In this document: one piece after another, positions 51,740 through 64,000 of the stretch
How the letters are laid out: each line of letters begins with the position of its first letter
Position numbering within the stretch: position 1 is the stretch's first letter
DNA from: Cyanoderma ruficeps
Lineage: Eukaryota > Chordata > Aves > Passeriformes > Timaliidae
Reading direction: 5' to 3'
Assembly (NCBI GenBank): GCA_008694505.1
Contig: VZDJ01000056.1
Span: 4,839,205-4,903,204 of the forward strand
Length of the DNA stretch: 64,000 nucleotides
Notes under the pieces: generated by a model
Told to the model about the DNA's origin: nothing
What the model saw: only the letters and a program-made list of their open reading frames with translations
Databases searched by the model: none
Made by a program: the position numbers and the translations under genes

Positions 51740-52060
51740 TTTTCAGGAAAAGTAGATAAATCAGGATTAAGTCTAATTTGTTACCATCAATAAGACAAGT
51801 GAAAAATGCTGAGTACTTTTTAGAATTGCAAAGCTCAGCGATGAAGTCCCTCAGGCCCTAATTTCCCAGATGTCAAAGACTCTTAGGAATTTCAATAATG
51901 GTTATTAATCATCTCATAGTACTTCTCCACAAGCATAGATTCCTTGTCCTATAATGGGGTGTTGGTTTTAACCCCTAAATTTTAAAAACACAAGGTATGA
52001 CAGACTAGAAATACATTAATTGTACATATTACTCTCGGGAACGTTCTGACAGTCAAGGTT
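51740..52060. promoter_or_regulatory. candidate regulatory AT-rich element
   Basis: Unique sequence with an HNF1/POU-like GTTATTAATCAT at 51901-51912 and several AAT-rich homeodomain-like cores. No simple repeat and no frame of 60 codons or more. Inferred from motifs only. Confidence 0.2.
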
Positions 52061-55000
52061 TCTGCCTTTTTCCCCCTCCCCACTGTGTCTTATTAATCTC
52101 CAGCACATTGCTTTTCATGACTTGATAAAAGTTTCTTTTCTATTTGAACATTCCATAGCAATCCATCATTGTCTAAGGCAGAATGGGTGCAAGTTGTCTC
52201 CTCTCCACAAAGAGGAACCTGGGTGCCTCCTTTGATAGCGACATTCATGTGGATATCATCGTGACAGGACTCAGGACAGCAGCATCAGGGACAGAACAAT
52301 CATCTCCTCCATCATAACTGCTGAGGTGGAAGAAGTTACACAACAGAGATTAAGCTGAGTCAAAGTGCCAGGTACTGTCCAGAGATATAGACTGCTTTTG
52401 GCTTGATATCACAGCATTACGTGGTCCAAACCCATAATTAGTTGATCAAATCACATGACAAGTTTGTTTATTCACCATCTGTCAGCACCGCTGGATAGTC
52501 ACCTTTTTCCAGAAGAATATCTCTGCCTGCATTCTTGCTTTCCCAGATGTTGTGGTGATTTTTCCTACCTGTGTCCTATCCATCAAAGCCATGTAACAAC
52601 CTGCTGGACGCATACACAGCAATGTTGGACAAATTTTCCACAAAGCCTTTTGCGATCTGCCGGGAGGCAACAACAGATTTAGCACAACCCAACTTAATGA
52701 TACTAAAACAAACTCTTCCAGCTGAAATTATCAAAGGCACACTCTGAGCATTATGAATTGTTTGGGAAGGCCGAAAACAACTTGGAGATTCTCACTGCCT
52801 TCTGGAGACTCATTGCCCTTCCAATGTCTAGGAAGTGCATCTGTCTTTCATTAATGGGCTCGAAGGAAGAGAAGGGAAAATAGGGATACTGCATAGGAAA
52901 ACAAATCTCTTCCTTTCCTCCCACTGCAAAAGGAGTGGCGTTTAAGTTTTTTCTCCCCTTCCCCACCAGTGTTTACAGAGCACATGGGACAATGTTCTTA
53001 CAGCCTTTCCAGAAGAGATGCAACAGCAATAAGATAGTTGTTTACAGACCTGAATGCTAAAAAGGAAGAGCACAAGGACATAGGAATAGAAATTCAATGC
53101 AGATGGCTAACTGGAGAAGCTTGTCAGCAAAGAAAGGAGGTGAACACTTGCCCTTGAAGAGCAAAAATTTAAGAAAAATTTGGTTTAAGAAACCCTTAAA
53201 AAGATACACTAAAATAGTGTTTATTAACATAATATTTCTGATTTTTCAGACAGAAATGTTTTAATAACTGTCAGCTCTTAAATGAAATTATATTTGTGTT
53301 ACTACTTCAAATATTCTTTTATGTTCAAGAACAGAACAAACCCTTTTGATTAAATCAAAACAAAAACATTTGGAAAGTTTTGATTCTGTCCTCAGCAAAG
53401 AAAAATATAAAAAGGAAAATATTGTTTCTACTCAACTGACTTAAGCAACACACATGGCTACAGTTATTAAGCTCACCACCACAACATAACTTTCTAAGGT
53501 TTGACCAGGATTTTTGCTGGTTTTTTCTTAGTTCCTGATTTTTTCAGTCAGCAGATTTCTCTGCCTAGATATTTTACTAGGTCTCCTTTCATGTCCAACA
53601 TCTTCTGGCTTTTCAGCCTTAACTTTGCAAGCAAGGATACAGGACATCAAAGGAAAAGGTGAAGCATCAAAAATAAGCAAGCAAGAGAAGGCACCACTCT
53701 ACATGACAGCATTTTTATGCTTATGTTTCCACAATTTCAATTTAACATATTGAACAAAAAAAGATCATCAAACAACTACAAACTTTTACTTTCTGACACC
53801 GATGTGGTTTGTTGACAAGAAAGAATTTTTTGAAGGTAAACATAATTTTGATTGGCAAAAATGTGATTTCTGCTCAGAGTGTTAAGCGTGTTTTTTAAGA
53901 GAATATAAAGAGTTAATTTAAATTAAAATTCAGTGTTTCAAGTTCTAAAGCTCAACATAAGTGAAAGGATTAGACATAACACTTTCTAATATCAGTTCAA
54001 TGTATCAAAGATAACGTGTATGGCAGGAAGCATTCTGGCACATCAAAGAGAAATAAGTTACAGACGTCTTTTGTAATATTTATCAGCTTCTCAATCTAAC
54101 ATACTTCATACCCATGTATCCCCTGCACTATTTGGAAATCTTCATAATCCATCCTTTCCCTGATTACTATTCAGCACTGCAAAAGGGATTCAGTCCCCCA
54201 GTCATGCCAGCTTGGTTTGTCCCCCTGTGCTGTCCTGCCCTGCTCCAAGTGCTGCTGTGCTTGGTTCTCTCAGCATCCAAGGGAGAAAGGAAACCCAAAC
54301 AGCTCAGAGAGCTGCAGCTTTGACCACTTCCAGAGCAGCACAATCTAAACCTTTCCAGTGGAGCTGCTACACAACAAGCATCCACTCCACCACCAGGAAT
54401 ATACACGTACCCCAGCCAGTGTAACATATAACATTCAGTATATAACTCCCAAGCCCTGACTAACCCCGCCGGGCTCAGTGGAACTGGTTTGTGATTATCT
54501 GCCAAGTGTGGGAATGTTTCATCCAGGGAAAAAGAAGCCAGCGGAAACATATCCAAGTAAGAATACAGCTGAGGGGAAAATCCTGTAACACCAAATCAGT
54601 TTTTTAGACCAAGGCAGCTTTTTCTACATTGAGTTACAGCCCAAACCTTTTTATTAGTTACTTATATTTTATTTTTTTAATATGTATCACTGATTCAATA
54701 GTTGTTTTAGTTTGCTACTTCTTTAATGTTCATTTAAGACAGTACATGTAACACCCCTTCATCAAAAAAGCACAAAATATTCCTAGGCTAATTTTTTTAA
54801 GTCCCTTCCTGTTGAACCCTATATCCAACCCCTCTATTCCCCTACACAAGTCTGACAATACTGCCAGTGTTCCAGCACCTGTGTTTTCAAATATTATTCC
54901 CTCTACCTACCAGGACTATGTGCAGTAATGCACATATAATCAACAATAAATACTTTAACCTTGGCAAGGTGAGGCAGTATCTATCAGAGAGATGAAAAAT

Positions 55001-55652
55001 ATATGGAAGCATCTTTGGGTGGTGTAAATTCCCAATGGTTTGTGATTTACTTCCTTTTGTGAATTACAATAAGAGTGTTCGGGATTTATGTTTTCATAAA
55101 CTTTTAACTTCAAGCACTCTTAACTGAATTTCGATTAAATTTTTGCTTGTTGGAATATGAACCAAAAATGTTCTCTATTAGTTTCTCATTAATTTCTCAT
55201 AGTTTATCTCATTAAACATCTACACTTTAATGCACTTAAAATAAGAAGTTAGGTAAACAATTCAGAGTCCAGAAGATTCTTACGAGGGTCACAGTGTGTC
55301 ATACAAACACCTGCCAAACATATGCTTTGAGAAAAACTTTTAATTCTCAGTTTATTTATTGGTAATAGTACTGTGAAAGAGCTGGATAGAAAAGCAGCAT
55401 ACAGTCTGTTGAGAGGCGACTTCAGGGTTGCCATGGAAATTTGTCTGTGAGCATTCCTCTGCGTGTATTTGAGTGTCAAAAAATTCTGCATCGGGCAAAT
55501 TTAGCAGATGAGAGTCTGCTTTAGGCTGAAGAAGCTTGGAGAAAAAGCCTGCATCCCACAGCCAAATCACGCAAGGAAGCTGATGCTAGCAATGTCTTTA
55601 AATTTCCAAGAGCATTGTACAGCTGGGTATAACTGATGTGTAAAGCCAAAAA
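52061..55652. other. noncoding stretch, no supported gene
   Basis: Frames do not exceed 129 codons (54167-54556 minus, in a GC-richer bump at 54190-54440 and overlapped by plus-strand frames). No recognisable gene, RNA or mobile element. Confidence 0.5.
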
Positions 55653-55978
55653 CACCGTGTTACTTCATCCAGCCCAAAGCACCGTGTCACCATTACCCAG
55701 CCCAAAGCACCGTGTCACCCTCACCCAGCCCAAAGCATCGTGTCACCCTCACCCAGCCCAAAGCACTGTGTCACCACATCCGGCTCAAAGCACCAAGTCA
55801 CCCTCACCCAGCCCAAAGCAGTGCCACCCTCATCCAGCCCAAAGCACTGTGTTATCTTCACCCAGCCCAAAGCACTGTCACCCTCACCCAGCCCAAAGAA
55901 CTGTCACCCTCACCCAGCCCAAAGCACTGTCACCCTCACTCAGCCCAAAGCACCGTGTCACCCTCACCCAGCCTGCAG
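55653..55978. repeat. C-rich minisatellite, 26-28 bp unit, about 12 copies
   Basis: About twelve consecutive units. The typical unit starts CACCGTGTCACC, runs through CTCACCCAGCCC and ends AAAG (28 bp). Units of 26 bp lack one GT; three of these are adjacent (about 55873-55950), which suggests local homogenisation. The plus strand is C-rich, so the minus strand carries GGGCTGGGTGAGGG in most units, three G3 runs per copy. All three plus frames are open through the array, giving repetitive peptides that are not evidence of coding. The first and last units are the most diverged, as in a typical minisatellite. Confidence 0.95.
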
Positions 55979-56115
55979 CCCCGTGTCCCCTCCGCCAGCC
56001 GGAGCAGCCCCCGCCGGCGCTGCCGGCAGCCTCGGGCTGGGCTGTGTGTGCCGAGCACCCACCGGAGCTCCCAGGATCGCTGACCAGGAGCGCGGCCTCG
56101 GCCCCGGGGCTAATG
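55979..56115. promoter_or_regulatory. CpG-dense patch next to the minisatellite
   Basis: I counted 16 CpGs in about 150 bp around here (a few lie in the last repeat unit), at roughly 70% GC, an observed/expected ratio near that of CpG islands. The first bases look like a diverged further repeat unit. No known promoter element, transcript or protein was recognised. Confidence 0.45.
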
Positions 56116-57560
56116 CCAGTGTAAAACGGGAAAACAAACCCCACTGCCTATCAAAGAGCTGACATGTAGAAAGCTCCTTAATGCAGAACTCTCTTACTGT
56201 ATCTTTTGTTCCAGCCCTCTAAAACAGCCCTGCTCTGTGTCATAGTTCTGATTGAAGTATGAATTTAACTTTTACCTCTGGGTCTAGATAAATAAGCACT
56301 GCCTTGCAACCTAAAAGTTGTTCTTTTTATAAGTCTTTGCTCCTAAACAAGCCAGAATATTTTTTGCAGAAGGAAATTTAAGCAGAAAATTTTCACACAA
56401 GAACACAGAGAAAGGCATTTTGCAAAGAACAGGAGTTTCCTCACCACCTATTTGGCAATCTGCTATTTCTATGCAAACCTTAACAGTCTGATTTTGTTTA
56501 GAAACTTGTTTTCAGTAGAAAAAAGACCACATATTAAAATGGAAACATATTGCAGGCAGAGGTTGCTTTAAGTAACATTTCCTACAGGTGAATTGTTTGA
56601 ATGAATTCTCATTTTATGATAAGCTTAAAACATTTCAGCTTTATCCTTTTGGTTAATTTTACTTTAATGCTTCTAAAAACTAAAGCATATTCCAGTTGAG
56701 AAAAATTCATACTTTGTAGGAAAGATGAAATTCATCAGCAGGAGATATTTTCATACTGGAGAAATTATAATTTCAAACCACAGAAATTGCATTTTCTTTA
56801 TGATCCACATACTGTATTTTCCTGAATGCATTTGAAATCGACCTAAGTTTATGTTGTAGAAATAATCAGATTCAAACTTTTCATTCTGATTTATTTCCAA
56901 CTACTTTTTAGGGTTTTTTTAATAAAGAGAACTTTTACAGGTTGTTATTGCTATGTCCTACCAAGTTCTCTCCCTGAACTATATTAAAAAGCATTATACA
57001 ATATAATCACATGCTAAAGATATACCTTATCTTATCATTTGGGATATTTGCTCTTATTTCATGTATAAGAAACATCACTGAAGGCCTGACTACACTGGGC
57101 AGGTACTACAAATACAAAGGGTGTGTTGATTTGTGTGCGAGCACACATAAATCCATATATACTTTCTGCAAATACAGAATGGTGGTGGGACAACCCTGGC
57201 TGGATACAAGGTGTCACCAAAGCTGCTCTCCAGAGCAGGTTAAAAACTTAGTAACCAGAATTGACAGGTCTGGGAATGGTTTTATGTTCAAGCTGTAAGC
57301 ATTGGAAGAAAAGGAGTTTGTGACAGAAGTGCTGACAAAACATTATGGCCATTCTAAACACAACACTCTAATTACATCCTTTGATTAACAGCTGAATGAA
57401 AGAATTGCCACCCAGAACAAGACACTGATTTCTAGCTGGAAACAGTCAATCAGAATTCCTGGATTATAGAAAACTCCTACAAGACACGATTATCTATACA
57501 GCCACAGCCAGAAGGTGTCAGGGAATCAATTCATATAACATGCCAGCTTAATAAAATCTG
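56116..57560. other. AT-rich stretch with one small signal-peptide-like frame
   Basis: Unique AT-rich DNA. The plus-strand frame 57011-57298 (95 codons, ATG start, weak start context) begins with a hydrophobic segment of about 18 residues and has six cysteines. I do not recognise it, and chance is the likeliest explanation. No other feature. Confidence 0.4.
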
Positions 57561-57810
57561 CATGCAAAATTTATGAATACAGTAATATTCCCTTATATTG
57601 TAAGTTATTAATGGTCAATTTAATGACTATCTACAGCTGAAGTGCTTTGGTTCTGTATGATATTTTAATCATCCTTAGGCATTTATTTAAATGCATTTCA
57701 TTTTATAGCCATCAGCTCCTCACAGATAAGACAGCCATTACATTCATATGGAGACATGCGAGGTAGATACTAATTCTGTCTTTAAGCTGTTATTGATCCC
57801 TTAAAATTTA
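57561..57810. promoter_or_regulatory. candidate regulatory AT-rich element
   Basis: Contains an octamer-like ATGCAAAA near 57562, a GATA site AGATAAG at 57724-57730 and ATTTAAATGCAT-type POU-like sequence near 57686. No repeat or frame. The role is inferred from motifs. Confidence 0.25.
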
Positions 57811-60800
57811 CTACACCAGGAGCAGAATTACGTGTGCCATTACAACAGTACTTGTTCTAGCACCTAAACTAGACTAAAAAGATATTTATGAGAAGTATTC
57901 TATGTGTAATCACTCTATTATCTCTTTATGTTTACAGTGCACAGCCCTACATTGTTGTAAAATCAACATTCCCTGAAGATGAAGAAAAAACCTTCAATTC
58001 AAATACCAGTATCCTTAAGATGAAGCAGTGTTCTCCTTACTCCATATTTGCATCAAAGCAACAGACTTGTTAAAAGTTGGGGTTTTTTTTAATTTTAATG
58101 AAGATACTGTTCAAAAGTTCATTTTGTTGCTCCTATATAGAAATAATCGTGGATATAAATAGCCTTATAATAAGCATGTGAAACTTCTGCTTGGATCCAT
58201 GGTTGGGCAGGATGGAAAAGTAAAGAAAGCAAGCCCTAGGAGACTGAAGACTTTCTTTATTATACAGGAAAACAGTATCTTTTAGATCAAATCTGATTAT
58301 TGTTCCATTAAACGCGCTGTACGAGACCTGAGAATCCCTGCAAGCCACCAGAAAAGACTGAGATTCCAAGATGGAACACAGCAGTTGTTAACAATTGAAG
58401 TGCAAAGTACGTGCTGAACACAGTCCCTGACTCCAATAATAGTCATTAAAAATGGATGAGATGCAATTTTCACCCTACTATTTTTCAAGGCAACTAGTAA
58501 TCATTAAATTAGGGCTTTTTTATTTGCTGTTTGTTTGGCCTGTATAGCCAAAGGAAAAGGAGTTGAGAGACTCTGCACCAAGAGATGAAGGACACCACAT
58601 ATGCATAATTAATCCCCTTTCAAGTGAAGTCTATAGCAAATGTATCAGTCACCTGCACTGGAAAGGATAAAAGACCAAATCTCATGTTTATTTTCCATAT
58701 CATAACTCAGTTTCTCTTATGATCAGTTTGAGATAAATATAACCCTTACAGAATTTAGAGCTACTCCTGTAACTGTAATGGCTCACAAAGCTATTTCTAC
58801 TTCAATATATCTTATGAATACATGTAATTATAATTCATTAAAAAGCATTTTAATCCATTTCAATTTTTCCCATGTCATCAAGCAAGATAACATATGCCCA
58901 AGCATTGGACTAAAGCAACAAACTAACCTGATAATGGAATCAGCTAAATTATATTTTACTAGTGCTGCAGCTTCTTGAAAATATAACACATGCCTGATCA
59001 ACAATACCAGGAGTATCTGAATATATGAATTACATTGTCAGATGTATTTTAAGCTATAGTGTGATTTCAATATTACATGCTGAGTAAAATATTTCAAAGG
59101 CTTCAAGAGAAATACGATTCTTAAATAGGAAGACATTCTTCATTTCTATTTTGCTAATGATACAATAAACAAAAGTTTTCAAAAACAGTGAAAACAATTT
59201 AAGAACCCACCCAAACTCAAACTGCTTTCATATGGATGGATCTATGCCTCAGGGAATTGATTTGGTGTAATTTCTCTACTGTCTAATAAAAGGCAAAACC
59301 CTGTAAAGTCCTCATTTCGGGTCACCATTAGTATCTCTCCTCCACTCTGCTGCCTACTTACCTTTGACATACAATCTACCCCTCTGCCAAAATCTGGCAG
59401 GGAATTAACTTTTCCAGCCTAATGATAAAGTATAAAATGTAAATGTTATCATGCTACACACATGATAAATGTTCATATCCAAAATCCTTTATACTTCTTC
59501 CCTTGCAAATTTAGACCAAACTGGCAAGCTCAGCTAGGAAAGACATTTGAATCTATGAAAAAACAATGTATTGACCCCACATATACATCATTCCTTTTAC
59601 TTAGAATAAATTAGAAATGTGTAACCAAAGACAGTAATATGTAATAATCTTTTATTTTTTATTATGATTCCATAAAGACTTAAAATTGTGGTTTTGCTAT
59701 ATAAACACAGCATCTGCTCCTACTCAAAGCTAGTTCTATTAAATGGCATCATTTGAATAAGTAGAAAGACCTTAAATTAATAAGGACTATTCACACAAGT
59801 ACACAGAGGTCAAATCAGCACCACTTTGACTGGTTTTGTTTGTTTTATTCTGTTCTGTAAGCTAAGTGCAATAAAATACCAGAAGATGATAAAAATGACA
59901 AAGGAATTTGTTTATGTTGTACACATGACTCAGTCAGCACCCTTGGCCCTGGCCTGCAGCTTGCTGGCACGGGGATTTTTCTTCTGGAACTGCTTTGCAA
60001 GCCAGGATCCTCTGCATTCAGACGAGGAACACACTCTGCTTATGCACAACGTTCAACTTGGAAGCATCTGATACCCACTGTCCCCATTCTGCCACCCAGC
60101 CACAGCACTGCTGCAGCCCCCTGGCGTGTGCCCACCCAGCTCCTGAGGGACTGAACAGCTGGAAAACCCCAAAAATGCTTTGTATTGTATTCCAGTGCTT
60201 TAAAAAGAAAAAAAGATACGACAAGAATAACTTCTCTCTCATTGCCAGACTTTCCTAATCTGTACAGGGTTATACCTCACCATCTTTTGCATATCCAAGG
60301 ATAGGCAACTTTTCAGCTCCCTGGTAATAACACACACCTCAAATCACACACGTCGTGTTCAAGGTTCCCATTTCCTGCTTGAGCAGTCGTTTGACAACTT
60401 GTGAAGTGGGAGTTCTGGTGAGATTGAAAACCTGTTGACTGAGGTAGAAGCCCAGAGCAGCAATGAGCAAAAGAATATTCAGAAGATTTTAACACCCTGA
60501 AAATAGGTACTGGAAATCACCTGGTCTTCTGTCAGCACATTCAAGCACATTTACATTGTACGGGCACTTAAGAGAAAATATCATTCCACATAAATTCCCA
60601 AGCTACCAACTTCAGCTGGGTTTTATGACCTGCACATCATGAACAAAAAGTAAATTAGAGCATTAGGATTGCAATTTAGGTTTAATATACAAATCAAGAA
60701 GCACTCCAAATTACTGTCAGTGTATCTACAGAGGAGGAAAAAAGAAGGTTAAAAAAAGGGACACTTCCTGTATAGCGGTTGTATAGAGCTGAACAGAAAT

Positions 60801-62220
60801 TGAAAAATCGACAGAGAAGTCAAATAAAAGCCAATTGTACTAAATTCTGTGCTGAATTCTACTGTTTGGGGTTAATTTGTAGGAGTACCTCACAAAGGCA
60901 GTAGTTTTGACATCTTTGGACAGCATGTGTTTACCTAGGCAGCTTTAGAAATTAGGAGGGTGGTTAGTCTTGGCCATCCACAACAGCCAATCACATATTT
61001 TTAAAGCCTCAAAGCACAGAAGTGCTTGTGCTAGAAGGTGAGTAGGGACATCTATCCCTAACTAAACTACCAACACCTAACATATAACCCCAAGGCAAGG
61101 CTCAATCCTGTCTCAACACTAAAATGACATTAATGTGTGCATTTCTACAACACATCGTGCAACCACCAGCACACAGCTTCCCTGATCACTCAGTGTTTGC
61201 TCCACCCTTGCCCACACCATGCTGCAGGCACTGACCTGTCCCTGGGTCACCTCTTAGTAGTAAAAGACAAATTAGGTACACAAAATGCTCATTGTAGGCA
61301 CCATCACCACCCAAACCCTATGGAAATTCCAGGAGTCCTGAGAAAATTGTCTGTTCTGTGCAGTCAGTTAAATAATTTGTGACTTCATCCTGTTTTCACT
61401 GTGAACAGCAGCCACTCCTTCAGCTCCTTCTCAAGCACTGCCACTTCCCACTGGAGAGAACAACATGGTTGGTATCTGCAGGTCAGGGCCAAAACACAAC
61501 CTTTGGCATCACTCACATTCAGCAGAAAGCACTTCACAAAACATTGTTACAGTTTTTGTCCCAAAAGGCAAAATGCACTATCACAGCTCATTCATGTCTC
61601 AGCTGCGAGATGTTAATTATCCAAAACCAAAAGAGGTTACTCAGCATTTATTTCTGTAGGCCATAATTCAACAAACTGCAGAAGTGTGTGCTCAGCTTTA
61701 GGCACCTGACTGACCTGTTCCAAGTAGGTGGCACTTCCTGACCTGGGCCATCAACTTCCTGAGCGTTTAAGTGATGGAGAAACACCTTGCTGTGATTTCA
61801 GTTTGAATTCCCTCACAGTGAATGTAGGGCTCCAAATGTAGGCCTCTGAGAATAGAGGGTGAAATTGCAGTTCTACTGTAAAGACTCTGTATGGCATTTT
61901 TCCTTTCTGCTGATCAAAAATGTCAGCCAGAAAATCGTGGTTATTGATATATTTTTATGCTGCAAACCTCTGTTATCTAAAGATGGCTTTAATTTTTAGC
62001 AGAAGTAAAAGCAGAAGTTAAAACATTACCTCTAGTAGTTACTCTTAGACACTTAATACATGACATGACCTACTGAAAGTACTTTTCTGATATTACTGAC
62101 ATTTGTTTAACCTATAACATTAATTCTTTGTAGCTCAATAAATCTGAGTATCTTCCCCCTGTATCATCAAAAGACTGATACTGACAAAGAAAGTCAATCT
62201 GCGGCCCCCACAAAAATAAT
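57811..62220. other. AT-rich noncoding stretch, no supported gene
   Basis: Contains a 61-codon plus-strand frame at 57888-58073 with a signal-peptide-like start, and a GC-richer bump at about 59930-60170. Frames reach 95 codons. No recognisable gene or mobile element. Confidence 0.5.
60114..60127 (-). promoter_or_regulatory. weak CTCF-like motif, minus strand
   Basis: CAGCCCCCTGGCGT matches 11 of 14 positions of the reverse CTCF core. It faces the plus-strand motif at 15995-16008 across 44 kb, the orientation typical of loop anchors. Weak, inferred only. Confidence 0.2.
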
Positions 62221-62530
62221 AGCTTTCTATTACATTTGCCATTTCACCTGAATAATTCCTGATAATCATGAATAATGATGTTATTTGACATTCTAATGAT
62301 ATCATGCTGTGCGACTTCAATCCATCAGTCACTGTCAGGAAGGTCAAATATTTGTATTCCATTACATTATGCAGAGTTCATTAAACAGTTAAATGACATT
62401 ATACACCTTAATTATACTTCCAAATGAAACTAGCACATATCATTTAGATTTTAGAGTCTGTGTGATGCATCTCCATTTAAAAGAAGGATCATGATTTTGA
62501 ATATTTGCTCGTGACAGAGAAATATATTGA
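62221..62530. promoter_or_regulatory. candidate conserved AT-rich element
   Basis: Complex unique AT-rich DNA with dense AAT/ATGAT-type homeodomain-like cores (around 62260-62310) and no simple repeats. The resemblance to conserved noncoding elements is a judgement by eye. Confidence 0.2.
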
Positions 62531-64000
62531 AACTTCAAACAGTAATTCTTCAGTTCTAACAAATCCTGATGTGAAGATGAGTTCACTTGATACAGCTAAA
62601 ACCACCCCGTTCTTCACACACCAAGTTTATCATATTATCTGCTGTTACTGTGTTACTTAGTGATCCTAACAAGGGCCTCAAACACTGAGACATAACTGCT
62701 CCAGAAAATTGATTGCTGGCTAAAGCATCCAAAATGAGAATGTAGCATTTATGCAAGGAAACAGACAGAAAAAAAAAAATGAGGAAATTTGTTGTCAGTA
62801 ATATTTTCCTGTTCTTGAAAGCAATGATTTAAAGTTTATCTCAACACAACTCAAAATCTGCTGCAATGTATCAAAACCAACATAAGAAAAATGAAAGAAG
62901 CGTATTCAGCTGTGGAGTTAAAAGAGTTCTATTTTATTGACACCTAACATTCCAAAACATTACCCTCAGCCCAGGTTATCAGTGTAAATACTTAGTACCA
63001 AACTACTACAGGAAGTAATCTAAAAGATTTGCTTTGCATTGATACAACTTTTTTTTCCCTCCCATCACAACAACTGTAAAGAAAAACAGTAAGAGGTTCT
63101 TAGACAGCCAATAAGCAGCTATCAGTAGCTATGTATAGATTTAAGTGGGCTCTTAAAGAATTCATACTCCTTGTGACTTTACTAAAAATACCCTTTCCAC
63201 CACAATCTCCTAAATGACACACACACACACAATACCTAAAGAAATGGAAATAGTGATACAAGGAAAAATATGTTTAAAATCTACAAAAAGTACAAGTCGG
63301 GACAAGATCTTTTTTTGATTGTTGTAGTTTACCATATTGCAAAAGGCTTATTAAAATCCAACTTTTCTCTTAGCTACAAATTGGCTACTTCTGAAATGAG
63401 TCTCTGAGTTTAATATTAAAAGACCAAACCAGCCTTTTAATCAGATTTTCTTTAATTTATTACAGTATTTTATGTATGGGAAAAGAAGAAAATTCATTCG
63501 ATTACAGCAGTCATGGTCTTCAGTTCTTTATCTAGCTTGAACCACTAACTGGCAATGTGCTTTTAAGAAATCAAAATCAACTCAGTTATGTATGAAACTG
63601 AAGAAGTTCAGCAAAATTTCAAGAATCCTGTTGAACATGATGTGAGTAAGTCATAGAGTTTCCTTCTCTGTATTAGTCCAGCCTCATTCACAGAGAAATG
63701 TACATATGTCTGTTGGCATCCCTTAACGTACAGAAAAATAGCTGAAACAACTGAACCAATAAAGCTTTGGAGAATAAACTGAGACATTTTAATTGAGTAA
63801 ATAACTGCCATCACATACAACTAGCTGACCTAAAGAGTTTATTTAAGCTTAATTATCTTTCTTTGTCTTCTGAACAACCGGGAAAAAAATATTGTTCTCC
63901 TTCAGATTACCCATTCTTCGCTGTCCTAAATCTCTGATAGCTGCCAAAAGGTATTGCAGGGAACTGGGAATAAATATTCTACCAGTTTCTGAGTTATTCC
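62531..64000. other. AT-rich noncoding stretch
   Basis: Short frames only (70 codons at most), with the (AC)7 microsatellite listed separately. Nothing else was recognised up to the window end. Confidence 0.5.
63217..63230. repeat. (AC)7 microsatellite
   Basis: Seven uninterrupted AC units. Confidence 0.9.

Noticed and set aside
55636..56162. Three long overlapping plus-strand frames (162, 123 and 140 codons) with Ser/Pro/His-rich repeats
   Set aside because: They are translations of the minisatellite in all three frames; unit lengths of 26 and 28 bp shift the frame in every copy, so this is not a coding signature.

Overview
The window looks like vertebrate nuclear DNA, most probably avian. 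It is AT-rich, has no operon-like layout, no ribosome binding sites and no dense coding. Interspersed repeats are very sparse: I found no clear LINE, SINE, LTR or DNA-transposon copy. The degenerate A-rich tracts with scattered C (for example 10559-10611 and 20978-21028) and the short isolated GC-rich patches fit a bird genome. The taxon is an inference and not a proof.

I found no protein-coding gene, rRNA, tRNA or recognisable small-RNA gene that I can support. Nearly all open frames are 60-140 codons, about what chance gives in 64 kb of six-frame AT-rich DNA. None resembles a family I recognise. The longest, 271 codons at 15818-16633, lies in a GC-rich patch where other frames on both strands are also open, so it is best explained by base composition. 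The window therefore reads as intergenic (gene-desert-like) or deep intronic sequence.

Layout. 1-15.4 kb: AT-rich, with GC-richer bumps near 1.9-2.1, 5.6-6.0, 9.8-10.2 and 12.0-12.3 kb and two motif-rich candidate regulatory stretches (6056-6320 and 7561-7760). 15.46-16.6 kb: a strong imperfect hairpin, then a CpG-rich patch with one good and one imperfect CTCF-like motif in the same orientation. 16.6-34.4 kb: AT-rich with short tandem duplications and a purine tract. 34.46-34.71 kb: a T-rich tract containing the only ambiguous base, followed by an A12 run about 190 bp away. 34.7-55.6 kb: AT-rich, with small perfect inverted repeats and candidate regulatory stretches near 45.5 and 51.8 kb. 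55.65-56.12 kb: the most distinctive locus, a C-rich/G-rich 26-28 bp minisatellite of about 12 copies running directly into a CpG-dense patch. 56.1-64 kb: AT-rich again, with two small plus-strand frames that begin with signal-peptide-like segments (not supported as genes) and two more motif-rich stretches.

If the window has a function it is most likely regulatory: scattered enhancer-like AT-rich elements, one CTCF/CpG anchor candidate at 15.9-16.0 kb, and the minisatellite/CpG pair at 55.7-56.1 kb. These are inferences from motif content and need conservation or chromatin data to test. No new biological system is evident from the sequence alone.
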